Positions 24,707-33,923 of a stretch of 64,000 bases of DNA are shown here, piece after piece; the first letter of the stretch is position 1; each line of letters starts with the position of its first letter. This DNA comes from DATDPM01 sp963841995 (GTDB taxonomy: Bacteria; Pseudomonadota; Alphaproteobacteria; DATDPM01). The position numbers and the translations under genes were made by a program. The stretch is from contig CAWJEX010000018.1 of assembly GCA_963841995.1 (NCBI GenBank), positions 198,473-262,472 on the forward strand, in the 5' to 3' direction. The notes under the pieces are model-generated. The model did not search any database, was not told the DNA's origin, and was given only the letters and a program-made list of their open reading frames with translations.

Positions 24707-27418
24707 CTAACTTTTCGCGATTGGTCTAAGCATGCCCGGGCGAAAAGACATGCTCTCTGCTTTCAATTGCCATCCTTCTTTCGTGGTTCGAGCGCCATGA
24801 CTGCCGAGCGCAGCGCATCGGCAATGCGTGCGAACGAATTCGGCTCCCGCTCCGGCCGATTCGAGCTCATCCGGAATCATTGTATCGCCGAAGATGACGG
24901 CAACGCGGCTGCGCCACCACCGGGCGTGAAAACTTCCGACGAGCCGTACTGGCACCACAGGCACGCGGGTTCGGGTCAACAGGTAGCCCACCCCGCGCAA
25001 GAACGGGCCGATCTCGCCGGTGCGTGTCCGGCGCCCCTCCGGGAACCAAACCAGGGCTTCACCGCGCGCCAATGCGGCAAGGCCAAAGGCCAGCCCTTCG
25101 GCCGGGGTTCGGTCGGGATCCATCGGGACGATCCGGGCGACCCGGCTGAAAAAACGACGCAGCCGATTCCCGAACAGGTAGCCGGTCCAACCCGCCCAAT
25201 AGGCGTGTTGCAAGCGCGCCAACGGGAGCGCCGCCGCGACAAGAAACGCGTCGAGAAGGCTCGCATGATTGGGTGCCAACACCAGCGGTCCTTTGATCGG
25301 TACGCGCTCAAGCCCTTCGACCGTGACCCCGAACGCGGCGCGCATGAGCGCGCGGTTGCAATGATATAGGACGAAGCCGAGCAACCGCAAAAATGGTCCT
25401 TGGGGCTTGAGCCACGGCGACGTTTCCGGAATCTCTGACGCCGCCGCTAGCGGAGCAGATGGGCGCGAAGGCATAACGGCCGCCACAGCCATAGCCTCGA
25501 CGATGAGGTCACGCAACGTGACGATTCGCGACAGCGCCTGTTCGGTGAGGACAATTCCGAGACGCTGTTGAAGCTCGAATGTCAGCGTCACCCACTCCAA
25601 CGAGTTGATTCCAAGGTCAATCTGCAACATGCTGTCCAAAGCGACGCGTTTGCTCGGATAGCGTTGCATAAGCCAGTCCCGGATTGCAGCGGCCAGGGGC
25701 TCGGCGAAAAACATACGGTCCAATTCGGAAATTTCTTCTTCGGCGGCAAAACCCGGAAGCTTCGCCCGGGCATAGAGATCCGGCAGCAGATGCCGTTTCA
25801 CTTTTCCCAAATGCGTACGCGGCAGTATATCGCGGGTGAGCGCAAAACCGGAGATTTGCTGATAAGGAGCCAACGCAGCGCCTGCATTTTCGAGCTCCTC
25901 GCGCAGCGAGGCTTCGAGCCGCGCGGCGCCGTGCATGCGGATGAAGGATTTATCCGGCACGACAAGAGCCACCAATTTCCCCACCTCTTCCAGCACCGCA
26001 AGCTCGCGAATGGCCGCCACCGAGCCGTAACGCGCTTCGATCTCTTCGGGAAAAACGTGTTCGCCGCCTGGGAGGACGATCATTTCGCTCTTACGGCCCG
26101 TGATGTGCAAATAATGGTCGGCATCGAGAAATCCTAAATCGCCGGTGCGAAACCATCCGTCGGCGGTGAAGGCAGCGCGGGTTGCGGCTTCGTTCTTCCA
26201 ATATCCCGAAAAGACATTGGGGCCAGTGGCCAGGATCTCGCCGAACCCTTGGCCAGGTTCGGCATCGATTCGCAGCGCAACACCCCGGGCCGGAATGCCT
26301 TCGGTGCCGACGCGCCCTCGCCCGCGCGGGCTTATCGTGAGCATGGGCGACGTCTCGGTCAGTCCATAGCCGGTCAGAACTTCATATCCCAGGCCCTCGA
26401 GTTGGCGGGCCAATTCGGGATCGAGTCGCGCTCCTCCCGAGGCCAGAAGACGGATCTTTGTGCCGATCGTTTCGTGAATAGAGACAAACAAAATACGGCC
26501 GGCGTAAATGCCGAGATATCGCCGTGCCGCCTGAGAGAAACTCAGCAGTGATTTGAAGAGAAACCCGGCAAAACGGCCACGCGCTCGCGCCCCTGCGGCA
26601 ACGGCGTCGAACAGCGCGGCGTAAAGCCGGGGCACGCCGACGATGGCCGTGGCGCCGCCAAGCCGTCCGGCCTCCGTGATTTCCGGACCCGTTATGCCGG
26701 CGGGGAGCAACACGGTGGCGCCGAGGCTGAAGGCGTGCAGCAGCCCCACCGTGAACGGATAGGCGTGGTGCAGCGGGAGCGGCAGCAGCACCCGGTCGCG
26801 AGCATCCACGATCTTTTCAGATAACACGGCATCAATGTTGGCAATGAAGTTGCGATGACTGAGAGGAACGCCTTTTGGCACCCCAGTCGTTCCCGATGTC
26901 CAGAGGAGCGAAGCGGGATCAAGCGCTCCGATTCGAGGCAATAAGGTGCCGGAGGGATCCGAAATCGGGCGCCATATTTCGGCACCATCGCCGTCGACCA
27001 ATATGATTTCGATGTCGGGTGAAAGCGCCCGGAATTCGGATTCGTGATGGACCGTCGTAATGACTCGCCGGGCGCCGGAAACGCCAAGGATCTGGGCCAG
27101 CTCACGCTGGGAGACGAGATCGTTTACCGGGACCGGCAAGGCGCCAGCGCAAAGGATCCCGAAATACGCGATCACCCACTCGGGAGAATTGCGCGCACAG
27201 ATGACGACCGGCTCGATCCGGCCAAGCCCGCGCCGCGCCAGACCGCGGCCGAAGGCCCGGGCGGCCGACGCGATCTCACCGTAGCTTCGAGTTACGCAGC
27301 CGTCTTTGTGGAATGCGAGGATTGCCGGGCAGTCGCCCCGTTTGCCCCAAGATTCGAGCATTGAGCATAATGTGCGCTCGATATCCGCCGTGCTTTCTGA
27401 AGTCGCGCCGACCATCAA
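24707..27418 (-). CDS. Trifunctional fusion: acyl-AMP ligase, acyl carrier domain, PlsC-type acyltransferase
   Basis: 903 residues. Residues about 1-540 form an AMP-dependent ligase (SLLWTSGTTGVPKGVPLSHR, TGYGLTETSPM, WFRTGDLGFLDADHYLHITG, lysine in THLGKVKRHLL). About 570-650 is an acyl carrier domain with the pantetheine serine in DLGINSLEWV. About 700-880 is an LPLAT/PlsC acyltransferase with NHASLLDAF (H-x4-D) and FPEGRRTRTGEI. The inferred order of events is activation of a fatty acid, loading on the carrier, then transfer to a lysophospholipid or other acceptor. This resembles Aas-type lysophospholipid repair with a built-in carrier. The last 30 residues look unstructured. The start is not certain, since the ATGs at 27418 and 27415 are adjacent. 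Confidence 0.88.
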   Translation of the reverse strand: MMVGATSESTADIERTLCSMLESWGKRGDCPAILAFHKDGCVTRSYGEIASAARAFGRGLARRGLGRIEPVVICARNSPEWVIAYFGILCAGALPVPVNDLVSQRELAQILGVSGARRVITTVHHESEFRALSPDIEIILVDGDGAEIWRPISDPSGTLLPRIGALDPASLLWTSGTTGVPKGVPLSHRNFIANIDAVLSEKIVDARDRVLLPLPLHHAYPFTVGLLHAFSLGATVLLPAGITGPEITEAGRLGGATAIVGVPRLYAALFDAVAAGARARGRFAGFLFKSLLSFSQAARRYLGIYAGRILFVSIHETIGTKIRLLASGGARLDPELARQLEGLGYEVLTGYGLTETSPMLTISPRGRGRVGTEGIPARGVALRIDAEPGQGFGEILATGPNVFSGYWKNEAATRAAFTADGWFRTGDLGFLDADHYLHITGRKSEMIVLPGGEHVFPEEIEARYGSVAAIRELAVLEEVGKLVALVVPDKSFIRMHGAARLEASLREELENAGAALAPYQQISGFALTRDILPRTHLGKVKRHLLPDLYARAKLPGFAAEEEISELDRMFFAEPLAAAIRDWLMQRYPSKRVALDSMLQIDLGINSLEWVTLTFELQQRLGIVLTEQALSRIVTLRDLIVEAMAVAAVMPSRPSAPLAAASEIPETSPWLKPQGPFLRLLGFVLYHCNRALMRAAFGVTVEGLERVPIKGPLVLAPNHASLLDAFLVAAALPLARLQHAYWAGWTGYLFGNRLRRFFSRVARIVPMDPDRTPAEGLAFGLAALARGEALVWFPEGRRTRTGEIGPFLRGVGYLLTRTRVPVVPVRLVGSFHARWWRSRVAVIFGDTMIPDELESAGAGAEFVRTHCRCAALGSHGARTTKEGWQLKAESMSFRPGMLRPIAKS

Positions 27419-27619
27419 ATTCCGATTCGGGACAACGAATTCCCCGCTATTCGATCAGGCTCCCTGTTCCATGGCGGAAATTCCCTGTTGTTGGTATCGG
27501 GGAATCTTGAGCGAACGAACCAAATAAGAGGCGCCTGATGTCTTAATGATTCAAGCGATCTTTTTACACAATCTGACTAACTCGCAACATAAGGCCATCC
27601 TTAATTCCCGCTATTCGCA
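27419..27619. other. Non-coding gap between the ligase fusion and the Old Yellow Enzyme gene
   Basis: No gene is seen. The stretch falls between two divergent starts and runs up to the operator at 27620. It holds repeated TTCCC/GGGAA words (27441-27505) that could form imperfect hairpins. Confidence 0.4.
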
Positions 27620-27633
27620 TTGACCAGGATCAA
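27620..27633. promoter_or_regulatory. FNR/FixK-type operator upstream of the Old Yellow Enzyme gene
   Basis: TTGAC-CAGG-ATCAA. The centre is 98 bp before the start at 27725, and 208 bp before the divergent 903-residue fusion. Confidence 0.68.
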
Positions 27634-27724
27634 GGCGGTTTCACGTGGCGTCTGTATTCTGTGATCGTAACCAGCTATTGGCCCCTGGCTCCCCTATCGG
27701 GTGCGCGTGCCGAGGAGCGTTGTT

Positions 27725-28851
27725 ATGCCGGACTCGACAGGTGTTCACGGGCGCAGCGATCTTTTCCAACCGGTTTGGCTGGGGTCTTATCGGCTCGCGA
27801 ACCGGATCGTGATGGCGCCGCTGACGCGTAGCCGCGCCGGTGCCGATGGTGTGCCATCGCCTCTGATGGCCGAGTATTACGAGCAACGCGCTTCGGCTGG
27901 GTTGATTATCGCGGAGGGGACCAATATTTCGCCTCAGGGAAGAGGTTATGCCTTCACCCCGGGGATCTACGACACGCGCCAGGTCGAAGCGTGGCGGGCC
28001 GTGACGCAAGCGATTCATGCGAAGAGCGGTCGAGTCTCTTACAACTTTGGCACGTCGGACGCATCTCGCATCCCTCGCTGCAGCCGGATGGCGCGTTACC
28101 GGTGGCGCCCTCGGCGATCTGCCCATCAGGTCTGGCCTATACGGAAACCGGCTTTCAACCTATTCCAACGCCGCGCGCCCTAGAGACCGACGAAATTCCC
28201 GGCATCATCGAGCAATATCGCCATGCGGCGCAGAACGCCCTGGCCGCCGGCTTCGACGGCGTCGAGATCCACGCCGCCAACGGCTACCTCATCGAGCAGT
28301 TTCTCCGCGACAGCACAAATAAGCGGAGCGATGCCTATGGGGGACCGCGCGAGAACCGGGCGCGCTTTCTGCTGGAGGTGGCGGAAGCCGTGGTTGGGGT
28401 CTGCGGCGCCGAGCGCGTTGGCATCCGTCTTTCGCCGGTGACCCCGGTCAATGACATCGGCCCGGACAGCGATCCTGAAGCGACTTACAACTACGTCGTG
28501 AACCGCCTAAATGCATTCCGATTAGCCTATATGCACATCATCGAAGGGGTGACTCAAGGGCCGCGCGACGTTCCGGGCAGTTTCGATTTCCAGATCCTGC
28601 GGCGGTCGTTCAAAGGCCTCTACATCGCGAATAATGGTTATGACCTTGATCTGGCCCTGAAGGTGCGGCAACAGAATCTCGCCGACTTGATCGCATTCGG
28701 GCGGCTCTACATCGCCAATCCTGATCTCGTCGAGCGTCTGCGTATCGGCGCGCCGCTGAGCGTCCCCGATCGCGCGACCTTCTTCGGCGGCGGCGCCGTG
28801 GGGTACACTGATTATCCATTCCTGAAACCGGCTGAGCGCGGCGTTGCTTAG
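27725..28851 (+). pseudogene. Old Yellow Enzyme family ene-reductase (NemA-like) with one frameshift
   Basis: An FMN flavoprotein that reduces activated alkenes or nitro compounds with NAD(P)H. ATG 27725 follows GAGGAGCG. The N-terminal half (DLFQPVWLGSYRLANRIVMA, LMAEYYEQRASAGLIIAEGT) runs in one frame to about 28040. The barrel continues in the next frame with LLQLWHVGRISHPSLQPDGA, FDGVEIHAANGYLIEQFLRD (the substrate-binding His/Asn pair) and AFGRLYIANPDLVERL. One base is missing near 28036-28044. All family blocks are present, so this is a very recent inactivation or a sequence error. It heads a plus-strand unit with the nitroreductase at 28900. Confidence 0.85.
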
Positions 28852-28899
28852 CGGCGCGCGCGACATGTCACTCCAAGCCCAATGACCAGGCGGCACGGC

Positions 28900-29556
28900 A
28901 TGAATCGACGCGAAGTGATCATCGGCATGGCTGCCGGTGCGGCCACCGTAGCCGCGGGTTCTGCCCTAGCCGAGGGAAAAGAGCCGGCGGCGCTGGAATT
29001 GCCGCCAGTGCGCAGCCAGGGAGGCAAGCCTCTGATCGAGGCGCTGCGGCTCAGGCGTTCCACTCGTGAATACGCCGGACGGCCGCTGCCGCTGCAGGTC
29101 CTGTCTGATCTATTGTGGGCGGCGTTCGGCATCAATCGGCCCAGCGGTGACCGCACCGCGCCGTACTGGCGGCATATCATGGTGATCGACATCTATGCGG
29201 CGATGGCAGACGGCGTGTGGCTCTACGAACCAAAGGCCCATAACTTGCTGCTCCATATGCGCGGCGACATCCGCGCGGACACTGGCACACAGGACTTTGT
29301 TGCGGCGGCCCCACTGAACCTTGTTTATGTCGCGCATGGCGAGCGCATGGGCGATATTCCGGACGAGGACCGGAGGCTCTACGCCTCGGTCGACACCGGC
29401 TTCATCGGTCAGAACGTCTATCTGTTCTGTGCTTCCGAAGGCCTCGCGACCGTTTTCCGCGGCGCGGTTGACTACGACAAGCTCGCACGGACTCTGCGAT
29501 TGGCCGACGGCCAGTTTGTCACCTTTGCGCAGACCGTCGGCTATCCGCTTGCATGA
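28900..29556 (+). CDS. Exported nitroreductase-family protein
   Basis: 218 residues from ATG 28900; ATG 28882 would add six. MNRREVIIGMAAGAATVAAG then SALA is a twin-arginine-like signal (RR followed by a hydrophobic run and an A-x-A site), suggesting Tat export of a flavin-loaded protein. The nitroreductase core follows: LIEALRLRRSTREYAGRPLP, LWAAFGINRPSGDRTAPYWR, FIGQNVYLFCASEGLATVFR. FMN enzymes of this fold normally reduce nitro or quinone compounds, and a periplasmic form is less common. It starts 48 bp after the Old Yellow Enzyme gene. Confidence 0.8.
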   Translation: MNRREVIIGMAAGAATVAAGSALAEGKEPAALELPPVRSQGGKPLIEALRLRRSTREYAGRPLPLQVLSDLLWAAFGINRPSGDRTAPYWRHIMVIDIYAAMADGVWLYEPKAHNLLLHMRGDIRADTGTQDFVAAAPLNLVYVAHGERMGDIPDEDRRLYASVDTGFIGQNVYLFCASEGLATVFRGAVDYDKLARTLRLADGQFVTFAQTVGYPLA

Positions 29557-29950
29557 CGAGTCGCTGAACCCGGCCTCTGTAATGGCCGCCGGGGGCGCGG
29601 GGATAATTCGCGGGGATAATTATAGAAAGTTGAGAATGTTGGCGCCGACACGCGTATCGTGAACAAATACCATCTTTTCATCCTAAAAGTGCTGAAGGCG
29701 GGGGCCGATCCGGCCCAGAGGAAACCCAAGACCGTTCACCATCAAGGGTATGGCGTGTTTGTGGTGGGGGCGAGACCGTCAAATTGAAGTCGAAAATGCC
29801 GTGACGATTTTCTTATTCGCCCTGGTATAAAAAATCCGTCAGGCCATTTGTGGCAATCCCGCATCGGGGCCCATTATCCCATCCACTGACTCTTGGTAGC
29901 CGCGATGGAGTTTCCGACAAGGATAGGCCCGCTGCCAAAGGGAGGAACTA
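29557..29950. other. Non-coding gap of about 390 bp
   Basis: No gene or FNR-type box is seen. A 13-bp direct repeat (GCGGGGATAATT plus one base) occurs twice back to back at about 29597-29622. The end holds the AGGAGG ribosome site (29941-29945 region) of the next gene. Confidence 0.5.
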
Positions 29951-30472
29951 TTGCAATTCTTCGATGTGATTGCGGCTCGGCGCTCGGTTCGTTCCTATCG
30001 CGACTTGCCGCTGGATTGGGAGATCATCCAGCAGATTCTAAACGCCGTCAAACTCGCCCCGTCGGCCGGCGATCTCCAAGCCTATCGGATCGTGATCGTG
30101 AAGCGGCACGAAACTAAGGCGGCGCTCGCTGCTGCTGCCTTGGGCCAGGAATTCATCGTCCCTGCACCCGCGGTTTTCGTTTTCTTCGCCGATCTCGCGC
30201 GCAGTCAAGCCAAATACGGTCAGCGGGGTACTTCGCTCTTTTGCGTCCAGGACGCGACCATCGCCGCCGCTTACGCCCAATTGGCCGCGACCGAACTCGG
30301 ATTGGCAAGCTGCTGGGTGGGCGCGTTCGAAGAGCGGCCCGTTGCGGAAGCGTTGGCCGCGCCGGAGAATCAGCGGCCGGTGGTGATAATGCCGATCGGC
30401 TACGCGGCCGAGGCGCCAGTGCGCCCGCCGCGGCGATCGCTCGAAAGTTTTGTAGTTCGCGAAGGATTCTGA
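29951..30472 (+). CDS. Cytosolic nitroreductase-family protein
   Basis: 173 residues starting at TTG 29951, fixed by GGGAGGAAC just before it. N-terminus LQFFDVIAARRSVRSYRDLP is the nitroreductase start with its FMN-phosphate arginines. LAPSAGDLQAYRIVIVKR and AAYAQLAATELGLASCWVGA are also conserved. The short, single-domain form is usual for this subgroup. No signal peptide is present. It lies between the exported homologue and the DUF445 protein, on the same strand but with gaps on both sides, so it probably has its own promoter. Confidence 0.87.
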   Translation: MQFFDVIAARRSVRSYRDLPLDWEIIQQILNAVKLAPSAGDLQAYRIVIVKRHETKAALAAAALGQEFIVPAPAVFVFFADLARSQAKYGQRGTSLFCVQDATIAAAYAQLAATELGLASCWVGAFEERPVAEALAAPENQRPVVIMPIGYAAEAPVRPPRRSLESFVVREGF

Positions 30473-30645
30473 TCGTAGGGCCGACATCCGCTCCGGTTCA
30501 GCCGCGCGCCGCATGGCCGGGCGCCGCCCATTGACGACGTCTCGACGCGATCCCGATCTATGATGTTTGCCCTGCTGCCTGTACCGAAAAACTTATCCTG
30601 ACAATCCCAGATTTCCCGTAGGGACGAAAACAGGAGCACCCTGCC

Positions 30646-31935
30646 ATGAAACAAGCACCGTATATCGCTGATGTTGAGAACAAACGGCGGGCCCTTCGCA
30701 GGAACAAGCTGGTCGCCGGCAGTCTGCTTGTTATCGCCGTCCTTGTATTCATCGGAATTAGACTTTTTGTCCAACCATCCTTTGCCGCAGAGCTGATAAG
30801 CACCGCTGCAGAGGCCGCCATTGTCGGCGGCCTGGCGGATTGGTTCGCCGTCACCGCCCTATTTCGAAGGCCTCTTGGCTTGCCGATCCCGCACACAGGA
30901 TTGATCCCCGCGCGAAAGGACGAAATTGGCAAATCGCTCGGCGGGTTCGTGAGAGACCAGTTTCTCGATCCGGGACTGCTGATCGCGCGTCTTAGAAAGG
31001 ATAACCGTGCAGTGCAGTTGGCTGAATGGGTCGACACCGCCGGGGCGGCAAATTTCATCGCCGAGCGCGTAATCGCGATCGTGCCGATCATTTTGAATTA
31101 CGCGAACGACGCGCAGATCCGCACATTCCTCGGCAATGTCGCCCACGGCGGCCTTCGCCGGCTAGACCTCGTTCCGACGCTGGATGCCGTCATCGAGGCC
31201 CTGATTAGGGCGGGCAAACACATGGAAATTGTTGATGCGGTCGTCGAGATTTTGAGGCCGTCCCTCGACGGTGTCAAAGATCCGATCGTCGAGAGGGTTG
31301 GTGAGCAGACCGGACGTTTTTTTCCGCGCTATTTCGATCGAAGGATTGGGGAAGGAGTCATTGATGGAATCGACAAATGGCTGGACGCCGTTCGGACGTC
31401 CGGAAGCGGCGAGCGCCTGCGGCTTGACGTATGGATCCAGGAAACGACGGCCACGTTCCGTGCCTCGCCCGAGTATCCGAGATTGATCGAGCAGGCACAA
31501 AAGGTGATCGTCAACCACCCTGCCCTTGCGCATTCGCTTGGCGCGATCTGGGATGAAATCAGGCGCGAACTGATGGACGACGCATTTTCACCGTCTCCAA
31601 AGATCGGCTCGATCAGCGTCGAGGTCGTTCGAACGATTGGCCGGCTTCTGCAGAAAACGCCGGCGGTACAACAGTACCTAAATACGGCAATCGAACGGAT
31701 CCTGGTGGATTACATCACGCCGTGGCGCGTCGAAATCGGAAATTACATCGCAGAGGTGGTCGCGAGCTGGGACGGCCCCAAGATTGCCGACGCCATCGAG
31801 CTCCAAGTCGGCAGAGATCTTCAATACATTCGAATCAACGGAACGCTCGTTGGCGCATTGATCGGGAGCGCCTTATTCCTCATAGGAGTTGCGATGCCGG
31901 GACTCCTTAGGGCCGCTGCGGCTACGATATTCTGA
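30646..31935 (+). CDS. DUF445 membrane protein (YjiN-like)
   Basis: 429 residues from ATG 30646 behind AGGAG. Membrane segments lie near residues 17-41 (NKLVAGSLLVIAVLVFIGIR) and at the C-terminus (GTLVGALIGSALFLIGVAMP). Between them is a long helical region. AAEAAIVGGLADWFAVTALF followed by RRPLGLPIPHTGLIP is the DUF445 signature. Function is unknown. The protein is probably anchored by both ends in the inner membrane. No FNR-type box lies in the 170 bp upstream. It is the last gene before the repeat-rich mosaic. Confidence 0.87.
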   Translation: MKQAPYIADVENKRRALRRNKLVAGSLLVIAVLVFIGIRLFVQPSFAAELISTAAEAAIVGGLADWFAVTALFRRPLGLPIPHTGLIPARKDEIGKSLGGFVRDQFLDPGLLIARLRKDNRAVQLAEWVDTAGAANFIAERVIAIVPIILNYANDAQIRTFLGNVAHGGLRRLDLVPTLDAVIEALIRAGKHMEIVDAVVEILRPSLDGVKDPIVERVGEQTGRFFPRYFDRRIGEGVIDGIDKWLDAVRTSGSGERLRLDVWIQETTATFRASPEYPRLIEQAQKVIVNHPALAHSLGAIWDEIRRELMDDAFSPSPKIGSISVEVVRTIGRLLQKTPAVQQYLNTAIERILVDYITPWRVEIGNYIAEVVASWDGPKIADAIELQVGRDLQYIRINGTLVGALIGSALFLIGVAMPGLLRAAAATIF

Positions 31936-32067
31936 AGAGTTATATCAATCGTCGGGATCAATTATTTAGTCCGGATCCGCGAATCTGGTTCCGCGTGAAA
32001 ACAAATTGTCGAGCATTTTGGTGCCGCCCTTGGGTCAGGACCAAGACGTGGTTGATCGACTTTTCGG

Positions 32068-32280
32068 AGAGAATTCAGAAGGTTGTTGGTGGGCGCACCA
32101 GGACTCGAACCTGGGACCCGCTGATTAAGAATCAGCCGGGAAGCGTGGAATATCAATGGGGGGTCAGACTGGGGTCTGTCAGAATATGTACGTTATTTGT
32201 GTGGAGTTGTTTTTACCCGAAAACGAGTTTGACGTTTTTTCCGGTCATAAGGGCCCCTCTGTCCACCCCAGGGGCGCACC
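32068..32280 (-). repeat. Mosaic repeat copy 1 (tRNA-Lys 3' half plus tail)
   Basis: Begins GAGAATTCAGAAGG, contains the tRNA piece at 32087-32136, then GTCAGACTGGGGTCTGTCAG, TATGTACGTTATTTG, GAGTTTGACG and ends GGGGCGCAC. Nearly identical to 42674-42885 and related to copies at 39.5, 50.5 and 56.3 kb. Confidence 0.9.
32087..32136 (-). tRNA. 3' half of tRNA-Lys(CUU), fragment 1
   Basis: Minus strand: the anticodon arm GCTGATTCTTAATCAGC with CTT in the loop, then the T arm with GGTTCGAGTCC and acceptor end GCGCCCACCA. The 5' half (D arm, acceptor 5' strand) is missing, so it cannot make a tRNA. Confidence 0.8.
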
Positions 32281-32591
32281 CCACTCGGGGGTCAAAAGTC
32301 TTTGATTTTTTGTCCGCGGATCCCAACTTCGCCAATCGTCCGCCTTTACCAGCCTATCGCAATAGTATCGATACCTCAGGCAGCTCGTGAGCGTAGCCAC
32401 ACATTGCTCTGAGCTACATCAAAGCACGCGGCCTAGCTTTGCGCTAATATCATATAACGACCTGGAAAGGGATACACCTGCGGTGCTTATACTGCGTTCT
32501 TTTGGCATCTCCTGCAGAAAGTCGAGTATTTCATCCGCTCGCCCATGAGATCGCAGCAATGTGGGTCATCATGGCACCAATGGAGACAGCG

Positions 32592-32981
32592 ATGTTTGGC
32601 AACAAGTTCAGTGGAGCGTGCCAAATCGCTCCAACCGTGCTCGCTTCTGGCTTGATTTCTGGCTTGATTGTGCTCTGTGCCTCAAGCGCAGGCGCCGAAG
32701 CGCAGTTGACATGCTCAGAAACAGCTCGGGCATACGCGAGCTACGAAACCAGCAACGTTGACGCGCTCGAGTTTCTCAAGGCCTGTGTAAAGGACAGGAT
32801 CGGCGCTCGTAGGGATGCCGGCGCTGAAGAAAAAAAACCGCAAGCCCCTCTAAATCCGGTCGTCTGCCATCAATACGCGGGAAGGCTTTCAGTGGAGCCT
32901 GAGACGCTCTCTACGGACGAATTGGCCTACCTAGATGCATGCGTGCAGACGGAGATAGGCTATATGCGGAGGGGCGAGTGA
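32592..32981 (+). CDS. Small secreted protein of unknown function, copy 1
   Basis: 129 residues from ATG 32592. An N-terminal signal peptide (IAPTVLASGLISGLIVLCAS then SAGAEA) precedes a mature part with four cysteines (LTCSETARAYAS, FLKACVKDR, VVCHQYAGRL, LDACVQTEIGY). These could form two disulfides in the periplasm. I do not recognise the family. An in-frame ATG at 32502 is less likely, as the signal peptide starts at 32592. A second copy at 42890 begins at the same residue but has lost one A in a poly-A run and is split by an IS3 element. Confidence 0.65.
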   Translation: MFGNKFSGACQIAPTVLASGLISGLIVLCASSAGAEAQLTCSETARAYASYETSNVDALEFLKACVKDRIGARRDAGAEEKKPQAPLNPVVCHQYAGRLSVEPETLSTDELAYLDACVQTEIGYMRRGE

Positions 32982-33146
32982 CAAAGCCACCCAGTTTCTG
33001 CTTTTGCTCCAAATGACTGGCCGTCGGCTTGTCAATCGACACTAAGAGGTCTGCCAAGAGCTTCTAAAAAATCTGCATGCAGGCAGATGACCCGATCCAC
33101 CGCGTGTTGCCAGCGCAGATGAAGCTCCCACCGGGACCATGTTGAG
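32982..33146. other. Short gap without features
   Basis: Nothing recognisable. It separates the small secreted protein from the convergent MlaC-like gene. Confidence 0.4.
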
Positions 33147-33779
33147 TTAATCGTTGCCAGCAACCTGGGCGCGTGGCGAAGCGGTCTTCTCACGTAGCGC
33201 ATTCAGCAGCCCCCCGATCTTGCCGTTATTCTGAAGTATCTCGTCTGCGAATTGATCGCGGTAAGTGGTGATCATGCTCACGCCTTCGACCTTGATGTCG
33301 CGGATCTTCGGCTTGCCGTCGACATTCGCCACCGTCCACTCGATCTTGACGACGGACCCATCCGGATTGACCAAGTCCGAGAACACCTCCACCAAATTGT
33401 CGGCGCCGGCATGCGCCGACTGCGCCGTGAAGGCCTTGATCTGGTATCCCCGAAACTGCGAAGAGTAAATCTCGACGATATAGTCCTCGAAGAGCGGAAT
33501 GTACTGTGCCCGTTCCTGTTCGCTTGCCCTGATCCAGAAGTGGCCCAAGGCGCTCCGCGCGACGTAAGGGACGTCGAAGCCCTCGTCGAACAATCCGCGG
33601 AAGCGCTTGGTGAGCTCTGCGTTCGAAATGTTCGGAGCCTTAAGCGCCGCAATAGCGCGTTGACCAAACTCGTTGATAAATTTCGCGGCGTCCTGCGACG
33701 AATTTGCAAGCGCAACGTGCGCGGATGCGACGCCGAAGACGAGCAGGATGACCGGAACCAGGAAGTGTCGTGACAGCAT
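33147..33779 (-). CDS. MlaC/Ttg2D-like periplasmic phospholipid-binding protein
   Basis: 210 residues. Signal peptide MLSRHFLVPVILLVFGVASA then HVALA, and a mature domain with the MlaC features: FRGLFDEGFDVPYVARSALG then HFW, YIVEIYSSQFRGYQI, EWTVANVDGKPKIRDIKVEG then VSMITTYRDQF. MlaC shuttles phospholipids between the outer-membrane MlaA complex and the inner-membrane MlaFEDB transporter. No mlaA, mlaE or mlaF is adjacent. The nearest possible partner is the orphan MlaD-like gene at 7440. The gene precedes, in reading order, the repeat-linked secreted protein, and it lies downstream of the ABC transporter genes on the same strand with a 144-bp gap. Confidence 0.85.
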   Translation of the reverse strand: MLSRHFLVPVILLVFGVASAHVALANSSQDAAKFINEFGQRAIAALKAPNISNAELTKRFRGLFDEGFDVPYVARSALGHFWIRASEQERAQYIPLFEDYIVEIYSSQFRGYQIKAFTAQSAHAGADNLVEVFSDLVNPDGSVVKIEWTVANVDGKPKIRDIKVEGVSMITTYRDQFADEILQNNGKIGGLLNALREKTASPRAQVAGND

Positions 33780-33923
33780 CGCTGCATCCTACGACACGTT
33801 CACAACTACGGAAACATTCCCCTGGCCGTTGACACATTAATCCGCGCCTCAGGGTCGGATGGCGCCGAGCCCTTAGCGCTTTGCGCGCGGCCAGAAGCCA
33901 TCAACTTTCGTGGCCCTTATCGC

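Noticed and set aside
32409..32422. FNR-type box CTGAG-CTAC-ATCAA before the secreted protein
   Set aside because: Two mismatches in the left half-site and 176 bp from the start; too weak to list.
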